The notes under the pieces were generated by a model. It had not been told where the DNA came from. It saw only the letters and a program-made list of their open reading frames with translations, and ran no database searches. Source: an uncultured Oscillibacter sp. (GTDB lineage: Bacteria > Bacillota > Clostridia > Oscillospirales > Oscillospiraceae). From it: a stretch of 16,163 nucleotides of DNA. The stretch spans positions 1-16,163 of the forward strand of contig CAJTZI010000048.1 of NCBI GenBank assembly GCA_910584075.1, in the 5' to 3' direction. Within the stretch, counting starts at the first letter, position 1. Every line of letters begins with the position of its first letter. Positions 1-7,653 of this stretch are shown in pieces. The position numbers and the translations under genes were made by a program.

Positions 1-955
1 CGTCAATCACAAACGCATCGGGTATATCTTTAAGAGCCTCCCGAATTTTATCCAGCCCTTCTTGTGCTTCTTTCAGCGAGTCTTTGAGAAATTCCACTGC
101 ATCTGACAGCGCGTCAAGGCCATCTTCTCCGATACCGGCAGCGTCAGCAATTTCATAAATGCTGTCCTCTAAACGGTCAATTCCATCCGCCATCACATCC
201 AGAATATCTTCGCCGCTGGAAGTGATGATTTCCAGATGGTCTATTGTATCCGCGACGGTGTCTGCCAAATCATTCACACTGTCAATCGTGCCGTCTGCCC
301 AATCTCCCATAATATCCGTGAGGTCGGAAACACTGTCGGACGCTATGTGCGTAAAATCAGAAATGTGATCCAAACGGTCGGAAATGGTGTTTTTATTTTC
401 CTTCGTTCGGTCTAATGTGCTGTCAACCAAATCGCCCAATCGGTCTAATTCGTTTTGCAGCTCGTCTATGGAGTCGGGCGAGAATACCATGCGGACGTTG
501 GGAGCCAGTTGGCCTACGATCCCGCCAACATCTTTACGGCCTTGGATTTCCCCACAGTTGGAACAGCTATCCAGATAGCCAGAGGAACGGCCCGCAATTC
601 CGCCCACGTTATAGCCGACATGGGGATACCCAATGGTTCCTTCGTTTTGGCAATTTTGCAGAATACCACTGGAAGTTCCGACGATTCCGCCGGTATCCAT
701 AGTAGCCTCTGACACCATATCACGGGTCAAGCCGGACAGCCCATCCTCTAAATCTCTGGTTTCATCCGGGTGTTCGGTATTGACCAAACTTCTGTTTGTG
801 CATCCGGTTATAATTCCGTTGTTTTTTCCGGCAATTCCGCCAGTTTGCCGCTCTCCTATAACGGCCCCTTCTGTCATACAGTGGTAGATCGAGCCGTCCG
901 CTTCATTGATGCCAACGATTCCGCCTACCGCAGATTTACCAGAAACTGTTCCAAA
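1..955 (-). pseudogene. GLUG-repeat surface-type protein, 5'-truncated and running off the window
   Basis: An open minus-strand frame runs from about 997 to the left edge with no stop. From about 955 it encodes at least five GLUG-like units of the form GGIVG/GGIAG followed by xxSGxLxxCxNxG (near 925, 838, 691, 613 and 526). A long helical, heptad-like region follows, rich in Asp, Leu and Ser, with pieces such as LDRLGDLVDSTLDR (1-480). GLUG repeats are known from extracellular or cell-surface proteins of Firmicutes; the helical part would form a stalk or coiled coil. There is no credible start codon or ribosome site, because the frame emerges directly from the MMPL fragment in a different reading frame. 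The 5' part of the gene therefore seems lost at a junction near 955. The 3' end lies outside the window. Function is unknown. Confidence 0.6.
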
Positions 956-1377
956 GAAAGATCTTCGATTTCCACATTGGCAAGGCCCATCGCCATGTCA
1001 ACTTCATCAAGGGCCTCCAACGCCCGCAGAAGGCGCCCCTCTTTTTCGTAATCTCCGGCTGGAACAATGACAGCCGCGCCATTTTTCAGACCAAACCGAT
1101 CTTCAATCGCATCTCCCTGGACAGACAACTCGCTCTTTTTGTCGGTTTCTATCATCGTCTCACCGTAGCCGTAAGGACATTGCTTGGAAAGGAAAAAGGC
1201 TCCTGCCACAGCACATAAAAAAAGCGGAGGAACAACGTATTTCAGTTTTGTAACAAACTTTCCCCAAGCAGTGATTGGCGGGATAAAATTGTGGTGACGA
1301 GTTTTGTCAATTACTTTGCTGAACAGCATAAGCAGCCCCGGCATCAAAGTGAACACCGTGATAATACTGAGCAGGAA
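925..1377 (-). pseudogene. MMPL/RND-family transporter fragment
   Basis: This minus-strand frame encodes about 150 residues typical of the middle of an MMPL-family (RND superfamily) membrane transporter: the end of a transmembrane bundle (FLLSIITVFTLMPGLLMLFS), the usual basic loop ending in a WGK motif, another hydrophobic segment (PPLFLCAVAGAFFLS), then the start of a soluble porter-type domain. Full family members are about 700 to over 1000 residues, so both ends are missing. At the 5' side the frame begins right after a TAA at 1378-1380. At the 3' side the family-like sequence ends at about residue ANVEIED, and eleven unrelated codons lead to a stop at 925-927. Those codons overlap the GLUG gene in another frame. 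GLUG-type genes may lie downstream of MMPL genes on the same strand, so a deletion between neighbours is one explanation. Confidence 0.7.
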
Positions 1378-1387
1378 TTATAGATTT

Positions 1388-1945
1388 TCGCCCACCTTTA
1401 TTTATGTCACCCACGACCAGACGGAGGCTATGACCCTGGGCGACCGGATTGTCATCATGAAGGACGGTTTCGTCCAACAGGTGGGCACGCCTCAGCAGGT
1501 TTTCGATCATCCCGCCAACCTCTTCGTGGCCGGATTCATCGGCACACCGCAGATGAACTTTTTTGATGCCAAACTTACCCAGGAGGGCGGAACGTACTTT
1601 GTCTCCGCCGGAGAGTGTAAGGTGGAACTGTCCCCAGAGAAGCAGAAAAACCTGACGGCGAAGAATGCGCCCGCTCAAGATATCACCCTGGGCGTCCGTC
1701 CCAGCCACATGATTCTCTCGGACCGCTCGGAGAACACCCTTACCGCCGCGGTGGACGTGTCCGAGATGATGGGCAGCGAGGTCCATCTCCACGCCAGTGC
1801 CGGAGGCCGGGACGTGGTGGTCATCGTGCCTACCCTGGACCTGGGCGGGGCTCGGAGCTTCTCCGCCGGCGACAAGCTGAACCTGGCCTTTAGTGGAAAC
1901 GTCTGCCATATCTTCGACAAGGATGGCAGGAACCTGGAATTTTAA
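1388..1945 (+). pseudogene. Sugar ABC transporter ATPase, 3' part only (MsmK/UgpC type)
   Basis: The frame begins in the H-loop region (PTFIYVTHDQTEAMTLGDRI) and continues through the end of the nucleotide-binding domain and a C-terminal TOBE/regulatory domain to NLEF and a TAA stop. Walker A, Q-loop, signature and Walker B are all missing, so roughly the first half of a usual 360-370 residue protein is lost. An ATG at 1304 is in frame but lies inside the antisense MMPL fragment and is not the true start. Family members energise multi-sugar or glycerol-phosphate importers by serving CUT1 permeases. The GH32 gene follows after 23 bases, so this was probably the end of a fructan or fructo-oligosaccharide uptake operon. 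Nonfunctional as it stands. Confidence 0.85.
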
Positions 1946-1968
1946 GCGGTAAGCAGGAGGTCGATTGT

Positions 1969-3534
1969 ATGTCCAGCGATGTTTTGCAGAAAGCCCGGGA
2001 CTTTGAGTCCCAGTACGGTCCCCATATCCCCGACAGCGAGCGCCCGGTCTTCCATGCCACCCCCACCATCGGCTGGATGAACGACCCCAATGGTTTTTCC
2101 TTCTACAAGGGAGAGTGCCACCTGTTCTACCAGTACCACCCCTATTCCAACGAGTGGGGCCCCATGCACTGGGGCCACCTGAAAACCCGTGACTTCCTCC
2201 GCTGAGAGCGTCTGCCCGCAGCCCTGGCCCCGGACCAGGAGTATGATTCCGCCGGGCGCTTCTCCGGCGGCGCGGCGGAGCTCCCGGACGGGCGGCAGCT
2301 CCTCATCTACACTGGCGTCCGGCGGAGCCGCAACGCCGACGGCTTCCTTCAGGATGTCCAGACCCAGTGCGTGGCCATCGGGGACGGCGTAAACTATGAG
2401 AAGTGGGGCGGCAACCCCATTCTGGACGGCAAGGATCTGCCCGAGGGAGGCAGTACCATTGATTTCCGGGACCCCAAGCTCTGGCGGGATCTAGACGGGA
2501 CCTTCTACGCCGTCATTGGCAACCGCACCGCTGACAGCAGCGGGGCCATCCTGCTGTATCAGAGCCGGGACGGCCTCAAATGGGAGTTCCTCCGGACCCT
2601 GGACCGCTGCTGCAATCAGTACGGCAAGATGTGGGAGTGCCCGGACTTCTTTCCCCTGGACGGAAGGCAAATTCTCATTACCAGCCCTCAGGATATGAAG
2701 CCCGTAGGCCTGGAGTTCCACGCAGGCAACGGCACCCTTTGTTTGATTGGGGACTACGACTCGGAGACTGGCTTTGTGCGGCAGAGCGCCCAGGCAATTG
2801 ACTACGGTCTGGACTTCTACGCCCCGCAGACTCTGGAGGCCCCGGACGGACGGCGGATCATGATCGCCTGGATGCAGAACTGGGATACTGTGGGTGCCAA
2901 GCCCTATAACTGCCGCTGGTTTAGTCAGATGACCCTGCCCCGGGAGCTGTCTCTGGAAAATGGGCGGCTGATTCAGAATCCTGTCCGGGAACTGGAGACA
3001 TACCGGACCCGGCGGGTAGTCCACCAGAACATCCCGGTCTGCGGGGAGATCAACCTCCCCGGCGTCCGGGGGCGAGTTCTGGACATGACCGTCAGCGTCC
3101 GTCCTACCGGCTCAGAGCGCTACCGCTGGTTCCGCATCCGGGTGGCCAAGGACGGAGAGCATGAAACCATCATCCGCTACCGCCCGGACCAAGGGACCGT
3201 GAAGCTGGACCGCATCCGCAGCGGCCTGCCCCGGGATATAGTGCATACCCGTTCGTTCCTGGTACGGCCCGGGGATGGGGAGATCAAGCTGAGAATCGTC
3301 CTGGACCGCTGCAGCCTGGAGGTGTTTGTCAACGACGGCGAGCAGGCTGCCAGCGCGGTCATCTACACCCGGCAGGAGGCGGACGCCATCACCTTTGAGG
3401 CTGGCGGCGCGGCCATGATGGACGTGGAGAAATACGATTTGGACTTCGACAGACGAACCAAAGGCTCCGCTGGGGGTTCATGTGCTCGGGAAAGTAGCTC
3501 GACCAATCAGAGGCGTCAAACAACGTCGGCATAG
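1969..3534 (+). pseudogene. GH32 beta-fructosidase with an in-frame TGA
   Basis: Glycoside hydrolase family 32 hydrolyses sucrose, sucrose-6-phosphate, levan or inulin-type fructans. A GGAGG (about 1957-1961) precedes the ATG at 1969. The sequence contains WMNDPNGF (catalytic nucleophile Asp), FRDPKLW (RDP motif, stabiliser Asp), WECPDFF (EC motif, acid/base Glu) and a C-terminal beta-sandwich with SLEVFVNDGE. There is no signal peptide, so the product would act in the cytoplasm. Codon 79 (2203-2205) is TGA where the family pattern (LRWERLPAAL) predicts TGG. Both sides are in the same frame, so one base change splits the gene into a short N-terminal piece and a downstream frame from 2371 that lacks the nucleophile. 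The family-like protein ends at about KYDLDF (3450); the last 28 codons (RRTKGSAGG and on) look like read-through into unrelated DNA. Confidence 0.88.
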
Positions 3535-3902
3535 GCGGCTTCCTCCTTCCCGGTTCCTTCCAGCTTCCACCTCTTCTCCCAGGTGACCACGGCAGATTTC
3601 CAGCTCTTCATGGGAGACCGCCCGACCCGCCAGCCTTTGGAGGCGTAAAAAGCCACAAACTCCTCCGGGTCAATGCCGTTCTTCCTTTCCTCGCAGTAGG
3701 CCGCGACTTCCTCCACCGTTGGTGGAACAAAGCGCTCACGCTCCCCCCTTTTGGGGGGTAAGGGGGGAGTATTATATATACTCTTAACTCTAATCTCTGG
3801 TGGAGATTTCTCCGACTTTTCTCCGTGGTGTTTGACCCTCTTTTTCGTCACATCTCCGGCGGTCAAATTCCCTTTTTCTGCCGGCCTCTGTGCTCGATTT
3901 TC
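3516..3902 (-). pseudogene. C-terminal fragment of a phage/ICE replication-organiser-like protein
   Basis: The frame opens after a TAG at 3903-3905 and runs to a TGA at 3516. Its C-terminal half, with VPPTVEEVAAYCEER, PEEFVAFYASKGWRVG and MKSWKSAVVTWEK, matches the short tail domain found on many phage and integrative-element replication proteins (DnaD-like or DUF6291-like organisers) in Clostridia. The N-terminal DNA-binding or replication part, usually 150 or more residues, is absent. What precedes the tail is a basic linker with no start codon and ribosome site; the TTG at 3866 is only an ORF-finder start. The fragment is antisense to the GH32 and integrase genes and shares a blunt junction with an ABC-2 permease scrap on its 5' side. 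Family assignment rests on recalled pattern only. Confidence 0.6.
3743..3767. repeat. C6-T4-G6 palindrome with a second G6 run
   Basis: Six C, four T and six G (3743-3758) form a perfect inverted repeat, followed by TAA and another G run (3762-3767). The tract lies inside the replication-protein fragment, where the minus strand reads as NTPPLPPKRGER. Similar C-run/G-run palindromes occur as short dispersed elements in gut Clostridia, so this may be a small repeat absorbed into a linker; that is inference. Confidence 0.4.
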
Positions 3903-3921
3903 CTAAGTGCCATATAAATTG

Positions 3922-4047
3922 GGAAAGTGTCAGTTTCATTTCATCCACGGGAATAAGGCGCAGGGATTTTAGGGTGTCCTCCTGTTCCTCCCGACAGATC
4001 ATATAACTGCCCAGCAGGGCAATCACCGCAGAAAGAGCTGTCCACAA
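3922..4047 (-). pseudogene. ABC-2 type permease fragment (bacteriocin/lantibiotic-immunity type)
   Basis: About 42 codons on the minus strand read ALSAVIALLGSYMICREE, then QEDTLKSLRLIPVDEMKLT. This is the characteristic pattern of the first loop and second helix of ABC-2 family permeases linked to lantibiotic immunity or small-peptide export: a hydrophobic helix, then a basic/acidic loop ending in an IPV motif. After LTLS the frame continues with unrelated residues and enters the replication-protein fragment in another frame. On the 5' side it meets the integrase fragment at about 4035. Only a small slice of a roughly 240-residue protein remains. No function is possible. Confidence 0.55.
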
Positions 4048-5018
4048 AGCTCCGCCAGCATATCGACAGTTACCAGGGCACCGACCTGACAGAGCAGAGC
4101 AGGATGACCTTAAGTGAGTGGCTCGACAAGTGGCTGGAGAACATGGCGGATACTCTGCAGCCCAACACGCTGAGGAACTACCGTAGTTACATCGAGAACC
4201 ACATCAGGCCTGCCCTGGGTGACAAACAGCTGGCTCGAATCACACCAAAAGATGTGCAGTGGTTCTACGAGAAGCTGAATAACACCCTGGCCAGCTGTAC
4301 AGTACGCCGCATCCACACCACGCTCCACGGTGCGCTGAAGGCGGCGAAACAGGCTCACCTGATTGCGAACAACCCGACCGAACAGATCATCGCTCCCAGG
4401 TTCAGCTATGGAGCGAAACAGGTGCTGACAGACGAGCAGCTGGATGTGTTCATGAAGGTCATTGCAGAGGATGAAGTCTGGTGCGACTTCTTCTACACAA
4501 AACTGACCACCGGCTTGCGTCGGGGTGAGATCTGCGGACTCAAATGGGAGGACTTCGACGAGGCCAATGGTACACTGAAAATCTGCCGCACCGTCTATCG
4601 GGAAACTGGTGGCGAGTTGACTGCCGGGGATACCAAGACCAGCGCCGGCGTTCGGAAAATCGTGCTGCCAGTCAGTACGGTACAGGTCCTCCGTAAACGA
4701 AAAAAGTCCGCACTGACTAAGTGGATATTCCCCAACCCGCTGAAACCGGAACAGCCCACCAATCCTGGCTCTACATACCGCCAGTTGAAAGTTCTGCTGA
4801 AGCGGGCTGGTCTCCCGAACATTCGCTTCCACGACTTGCGTCAGACATTCTCGGTTCGGGCCCTGCAAAACGGCGTAGACGTAAAAACCCTCTCCGCTAT
4901 GCTGGGACCCTACTCGGCGGGTTTTACCTTGGACACCTACGCCCACGTCACCACCTCCATGCAGAAGCGGGCGGCGAACGCAGTGGGGAATTTTCTCTCT
5001 GGTACTCTCCAGCCCTAA
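4035..5018 (+). pseudogene. int: Tyrosine recombinase (Tn916/phage-type integrase), N-terminally truncated
   Basis: Family-like sequence begins at KELSTKLRQHIDSYQGTDL (about 4035) and continues through the core-binding SAM-like domain and the catalytic domain to a TAA at 5018. The first roughly 60 residues, which carry the arm-type DNA-binding domain in this family, are missing. The ATG at 4104 is internal and has no ribosome site. Numbered from it, the catalytic set is R139 (TGLRRGE), K178, H243 and R246 (HDLR) and nucleophile Y279 (TLDTYAH). The second conserved histidine, normally in LGHYSAGF, is Pro269 (codon CCC at 4908-4910). The loss of the arm-binding domain and this substitution both suggest an inactive enzyme. 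A terminator and an att-like site follow directly, as expected for an integrase at the end of its element. Confidence 0.85.
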
Positions 5019-5037
5019 CCGCTCCGAACTCCCGTAT

Positions 5038-5055
5038 GGGTCACGGCTTGGGTCA
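5038..5055 (+). repeat. Paired GGGTCA repeats, left of the att core
   Basis: Two GGGTCA hexamers at 5038-5043 and 5050-5055 lie in direct orientation with a 12-base period. An identical arrangement lies at 5300-5317 on the other side of the tRNA-derived core. The pattern fits integrase arm-type binding sites; this role is inferred. Confidence 0.5.
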
Positions 5056-5109
5056 AACCAGAGTCGCAAAATCAAACCACCAGAAAAAGTACTGAGGAAT
5101 GAACAAAAC

Positions 5110-5139
5110 CGCTGAAATCCAAAGAATTTCAGCGTTTTT
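5110..5139 (+). terminator. Rho-independent terminator after the integrase
   Basis: CGCTGAAAT (5110-5118) and ATTTCAGCG (5126-5134) form a perfect 9-bp stem with a 7-base loop, followed by five T (5135-5139). It lies 92 bases after the integrase stop. Confidence 0.85.
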
Positions 5140-5183
5140 GGTACGCCCTGAGGGATTCGAACCCCCCGCCTTCTGGTCCGTAG
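5140..5183 (-). other. 3' half of tRNA-Arg(ACG): att core
   Basis: Read on the minus strand, this stretch is the 3' half of a tRNA: anticodon loop CTACGGA, 3' anticodon stem CCAGA, a short variable loop, the T-arm GGGGGTTCGAATCCCTC, and the acceptor strand AGGGCGT followed by ACC. The expected 5' half (TCTGG stem, D-arm, acceptor strand) is absent; unrelated sequence starts right before the anticodon loop at about 5184. Tyrosine integrases often recombine in tRNA anticodon or T loops and carry the 3' part of the tRNA in attP. With integrase on one side and GGGTCA pairs on both, this reads as attP or the tRNA-fragment end of an inserted element. Confidence 0.7.
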
Positions 5184-5299
5184 CTTGTCTGAGCGATGGT
5201 GTCGGCTTCTTCCAGCCTTGTTTGGCACTGTTTGTTCAGTCGGTAGAGCCTCTCATTTACCATCTGCTCCACTGATTCCGCAGGAAAATTTCCTGTTCT

Positions 5300-5317
5300 G
5301 GGTCAGGTTATGGGTCA
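5300..5317 (+). repeat. Paired GGGTCA repeats, right of the att core
   Basis: GGGTCA at 5300-5305 and 5312-5317 have the same orientation and the same 12-base period as the pair at 5038-5055, placed on the far side of the tRNA-derived core. They are interpreted as the second arm of an attP-like site. Confidence 0.5.
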
Positions 5318-5575
5318 ATATTTTATGTAAAGGTGTTATTTTTGTGTTTTCAAAATAATTGCATAAAAAACAATTTTGTCCTTTGAAAAGAGAATTATTC
5401 ATAAACTATATACTATATCGTGTTATACATCTTTTACTGTAGCTGCTATGCGGCACCAGCATTAACGGTATTGTGAAATATAATGCTTCGTACCACCACA
5501 TAAATATATACTCGATGGTTTTCACGCTCTTTCTAGCTGTTCTCTGCATAGTATCTTTTATTCTTCCTTTTTGCT
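5318..5575. other. A+T-rich noncoding spacer
   Basis: About 260 bases, clearly richer in A and T than the genes on either side. I see no ORF of note, no tRNA and no convincing hairpin with a T run, so a terminator for the minus-strand operon ending at 5576 is not evident. A TATAAT occurs near 5478 but has no matching -35 and no gene downstream of it. Confidence 0.5.
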
Positions 5576-6463
5576 TTATTTGAAAAATAACCGAATATAC
5601 TCCTCCACATCCTGCCGGCTTCCCCGGAAAGGTCCCGGCGTCTCCATCTTCAAAGAGACCAGCGCCGTACAGTACAGCAGGGCCTCCGCCACGCCTGCCC
5701 GCCGACGTTCCGTGATGTATCCGGCAAAGGTGGTGTCCCCCCGGCCGGTGCGCCCGGAGAGGTTCCGGGCCTTGATGGGGCAGGTGTGGATCTCCCGCCC
5801 GTCATAGGCCAGCACCTCGGTGTTGTGGGTGATCAGAACCTCCTTTGCGCCCCAGCTGTAGAGCAGCTTCGCCGCCTCCGCCCGGTCGGTGAGGCCGGTG
5901 AGAATCTCCGCCTCCGCCGCGTCGGTTTTCAGATAGTCGATTACTGGCAGGTACTCCCGCTTCTCCGCCCAGTCATGAAAAGCCATGGTCCTGTCCGCCT
6001 CCACATGGCGCAGGAGGCACTGCACGTCCACCGCCACCTTGCCGTGCTTGGCCGCCTCGGCGAACAGCGCGCCGTCAAAGTCTCCGTAGACCAGGCCGGC
6101 AAAGTGGTAGATGTCCGCCTCAATATCCGGCAGCTCCTCAAAGCGGAAGGGGTCGCACACCCCCATGGAGGTGCAGGCGCGCTTTTCTTTGTCGGCGGTG
6201 AAGTACTGGTTGCGGATGGAACACGTGGCCGCGGAGGGACTCCAGTAGACGTCCGCCCCGGAGTCCCGGAACCGCTCCTCCACATCGGCGTCGGCGGGAT
6301 TCAGCTTCGTGAACACCGCCGTCCGGTTCCCGCTCCCGGCCGCCGCGAAGCCGGAGGCCACCACAGCGCCTCCAACCTCCCGGCGCTCGTTGCCCTGATA
6401 GTCGATGTTATGGTCCAGAGAGACCGGACCGATCACCAAAACGTCGTAATATTTTCCTGCCAT
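5576..6463 (-). CDS. PfkB-family carbohydrate kinase
   Basis: A 295-residue member of the ribokinase/PfkB family, which transfers the ATP gamma-phosphate to a sugar, polyol or nucleoside hydroxyl in the cytoplasm. The N-terminus has the first strand and substrate region (DVLVIGPVSLDHN), followed by the glycine pair REVGGAVVASGFA. The C-terminal PfkB signature is GRTGRGDTTFAGY, with catalytic base Asp243 and the anion-hole GRGD. The usual NxxE motif is replaced by KTDAAEAE near 179-186. The ATG at 6463 is chosen because GGAGG lies 7 bases upstream; the longer frame from 6493 would start at a GTG with no site. It is the last gene of the minus-strand operon, 71 bases after the ATPase. Its place beside an Fbp/Afu-type importer and an EEP enzyme suggests it phosphorylates a product of the imported compound. 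The substrate cannot be told from the sequence. Confidence 0.9.
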   Translation of the reverse strand: MAGKYYDVLVIGPVSLDHNIDYQGNERREVGGAVVASGFAAAGSGNRTAVFTKLNPADADVEERFRDSGADVYWSPSAATCSIRNQYFTADKEKRACTSMGVCDPFRFEELPDIEADIYHFAGLVYGDFDGALFAEAAKHGKVAVDVQCLLRHVEADRTMAFHDWAEKREYLPVIDYLKTDAAEAEILTGLTDRAEAAKLLYSWGAKEVLITHNTEVLAYDGREIHTCPIKARNLSGRTGRGDTTFAGYITERRRAGVAEALLYCTALVSLKMETPGPFRGSRQDVEEYIRLFFK

Positions 6464-6486
6464 ATTCCGCCTCCATACACAGATTG

Positions 6487-6523
6487 AAAACACGGGGAGC
6501 GACGGACGCCCCCCTGTGTTTTT
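6487..6523 (-). terminator. Imperfect hairpin between ATPase and kinase genes
   Basis: On the minus strand AACACAGGGG pairs with CCCCGTGTT, with one bulged base and a GC-rich loop, followed by TTTTC. It lies in the 71-base gap ahead of the kinase ribosome site. It could act as a partial terminator or a stabilising stem; the short T run makes full termination doubtful. Confidence 0.45.
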
Positions 6524-6534
6524 CAGGCCGCCTC

Positions 6535-7653
6535 TTATTTCAGCACCCGCACACAGCGGTCGATCAGCGTCATGTGAACCTGATCCCCCACGTCAAACCG
6601 GCGGGTCAGCTGGGGATTGTAGACTTCCACGATGACCGGCTTGTCTCCCAGCATCACCTCGTACTCCACCTTGGCGCCGTAGTAAGTGGCCCGAGCGACC
6701 ACGCCGGGCAGGGGGCCCTCCCGGTCGGAGAGCTGGACGGACTCGGGACGGACCGCCATGCAGCAGGCGCCGCCCTCCTCCACGTTTTCCATCTTCCCGG
6801 GAACGGGAATGGAAAAGGTGTGACCGCCGATCTCCACCAGGGCGGCTTCTCCGCGGCGGCCTTGGAACGTGCCGTCGATGAAGTTGGCCTTGCCGATGAA
6901 GTTGGCCACAAAGCGGCTGTTCGGCTGCTCGTAGATCTCCGTGGGAGAGCCCTGCTGGCAGATGACGCCGTCCTTCATGATGACCACCCGGTCGGATATG
7001 GCCATGGCCTCCGACTGGTCGTGGGTGACATACAAGGAGGTGATGCCCAGCCGCTTCTGGAGGGCACGCAGCTCGTCCCGCATACTCTCCCGCAGCTTGG
7101 CGTCCAGATTGCTGAGAGGCTCGTCAAACAGCAGCACGCTGGGTTCGATTACCACGGCCCGGGCCAGGGCCACCCGCTGCTGCTGGCCGCCGGAGAGCTG
7201 ATTGGGGAAGCGCTTCTCCATACCGCCCAGCTGCATCAGCTCCACCACGTCGTTGGTGCGGCGGATGATCTCGTCCTGGGGACGCTTGGCCACCCGCAGA
7301 CCGTAGGCGATATTCTCCCAGATATTCATGTGAGGGAAGAGGGCATAGCTCTGGAACACCATGGAGATCCCCCTCTTGTTGGGAGGGACCTTGGCCACAT
7401 CCCGTTCTCCGATGAATACATTGCCGCTGCTGGGATACTCAAAGCCGGAGATCATCCGCAGCGTGGTGGTCTTGCCGCAGCCGGAGGGCCCCAGCAGCGT
7501 CACCATCTCGCCGTCCTGAATCTCCAGGTTGATGCTGTCCACGGCGACAAAGTCCTTGCCGGTGTCCGGCTGCTGGAAAATCTTTGTCACATTCTTCAAA
7601 ACCACGCTGGAGCTCTTCTTGTTGAAGGCCAGCTTCTCACTCTGATTGCTCAT
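6535..7653 (-). CDS. ABC transporter ATPase (Fbp/Afu/Pot type)
   Basis: A 372-residue ATP-binding subunit that powers the importer formed with the permease and lipoprotein upstream. Visible motifs: Walker A GPSGCGKTT (55-63), Q-loop Gln101 in VFQSYALFPHM, signature LSGGQ (153-157), Walker B VLLFDE (173-178), D-loop SNLD, H-loop His211 in YVTHDQSEAM, then a TOBE domain after about residue 280. Length and domain order fit the FbpC/PotA group. The ATG at 7653 has GGAGGG upstream, and its first bases overlap the permease stop as ATGA, implying translational coupling. A longer frame to 7845 exists but lies inside the permease gene. It is cytoplasmic and acts at the membrane as a dimer. A separate, truncated sugar ATPase at 1388 belongs to another family branch and is not a duplicate. 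Confidence 0.95.
   Translation of the reverse strand: MSNQSEKLAFNKKSSSVVLKNVTKIFQQPDTGKDFVAVDSINLEIQDGEMVTLLGPSGCGKTTTLRMISGFEYPSSGNVFIGERDVAKVPPNKRGISMVFQSYALFPHMNIWENIAYGLRVAKRPQDEIIRRTNDVVELMQLGGMEKRFPNQLSGGQQQRVALARAVVIEPSVLLFDEPLSNLDAKLRESMRDELRALQKRLGITSLYVTHDQSEAMAISDRVVIMKDGVICQQGSPTEIYEQPNSRFVANFIGKANFIDGTFQGRRGEAALVEIGGHTFSIPVPGKMENVEEGGACCMAVRPESVQLSDREGPLPGVVARATYYGAKVEYEVMLGDKPVIVEVYNPQLTRRFDVGDQVHMTLIDRCVRVLK

Noticed and set aside
1304..1390. ATG at 1304 as the start of the sugar ABC ATPase
   Set aside because: The 1304-1390 part is the reverse complement of MMPL coding sequence and contains none of the ATPase N-terminal motifs.
2203..2205. TGA decoded as tryptophan or selenocysteine
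   Set aside because: Neighbouring intact genes end in TGA at overlapping start/stop junctions, so TGA is a stop here, and GH32 enzymes have no selenocysteine at this site.
5140..5215. A complete tRNA-Arg gene
   Set aside because: Only the 3' half is present; the bases before the anticodon loop do not pair with CCAGA and there is no D-arm or 5' acceptor strand.
4110..5228. 372-codon minus-strand ORF opposite the integrase
   Set aside because: It is antisense to a clearly recognisable integrase and shows no family motif or ribosome site; low stop frequency on the complement of a GC-rich gene explains it.
5230..5252. Possible tRNA D-arm (TTCAGTCGGTAGAGC) on the plus strand
   Set aside because: It resembles a D-arm by itself, but no acceptor stem, anticodon arm or T-arm follows in the right register, and the minus strand reads as a helical peptide (RLYRLN).
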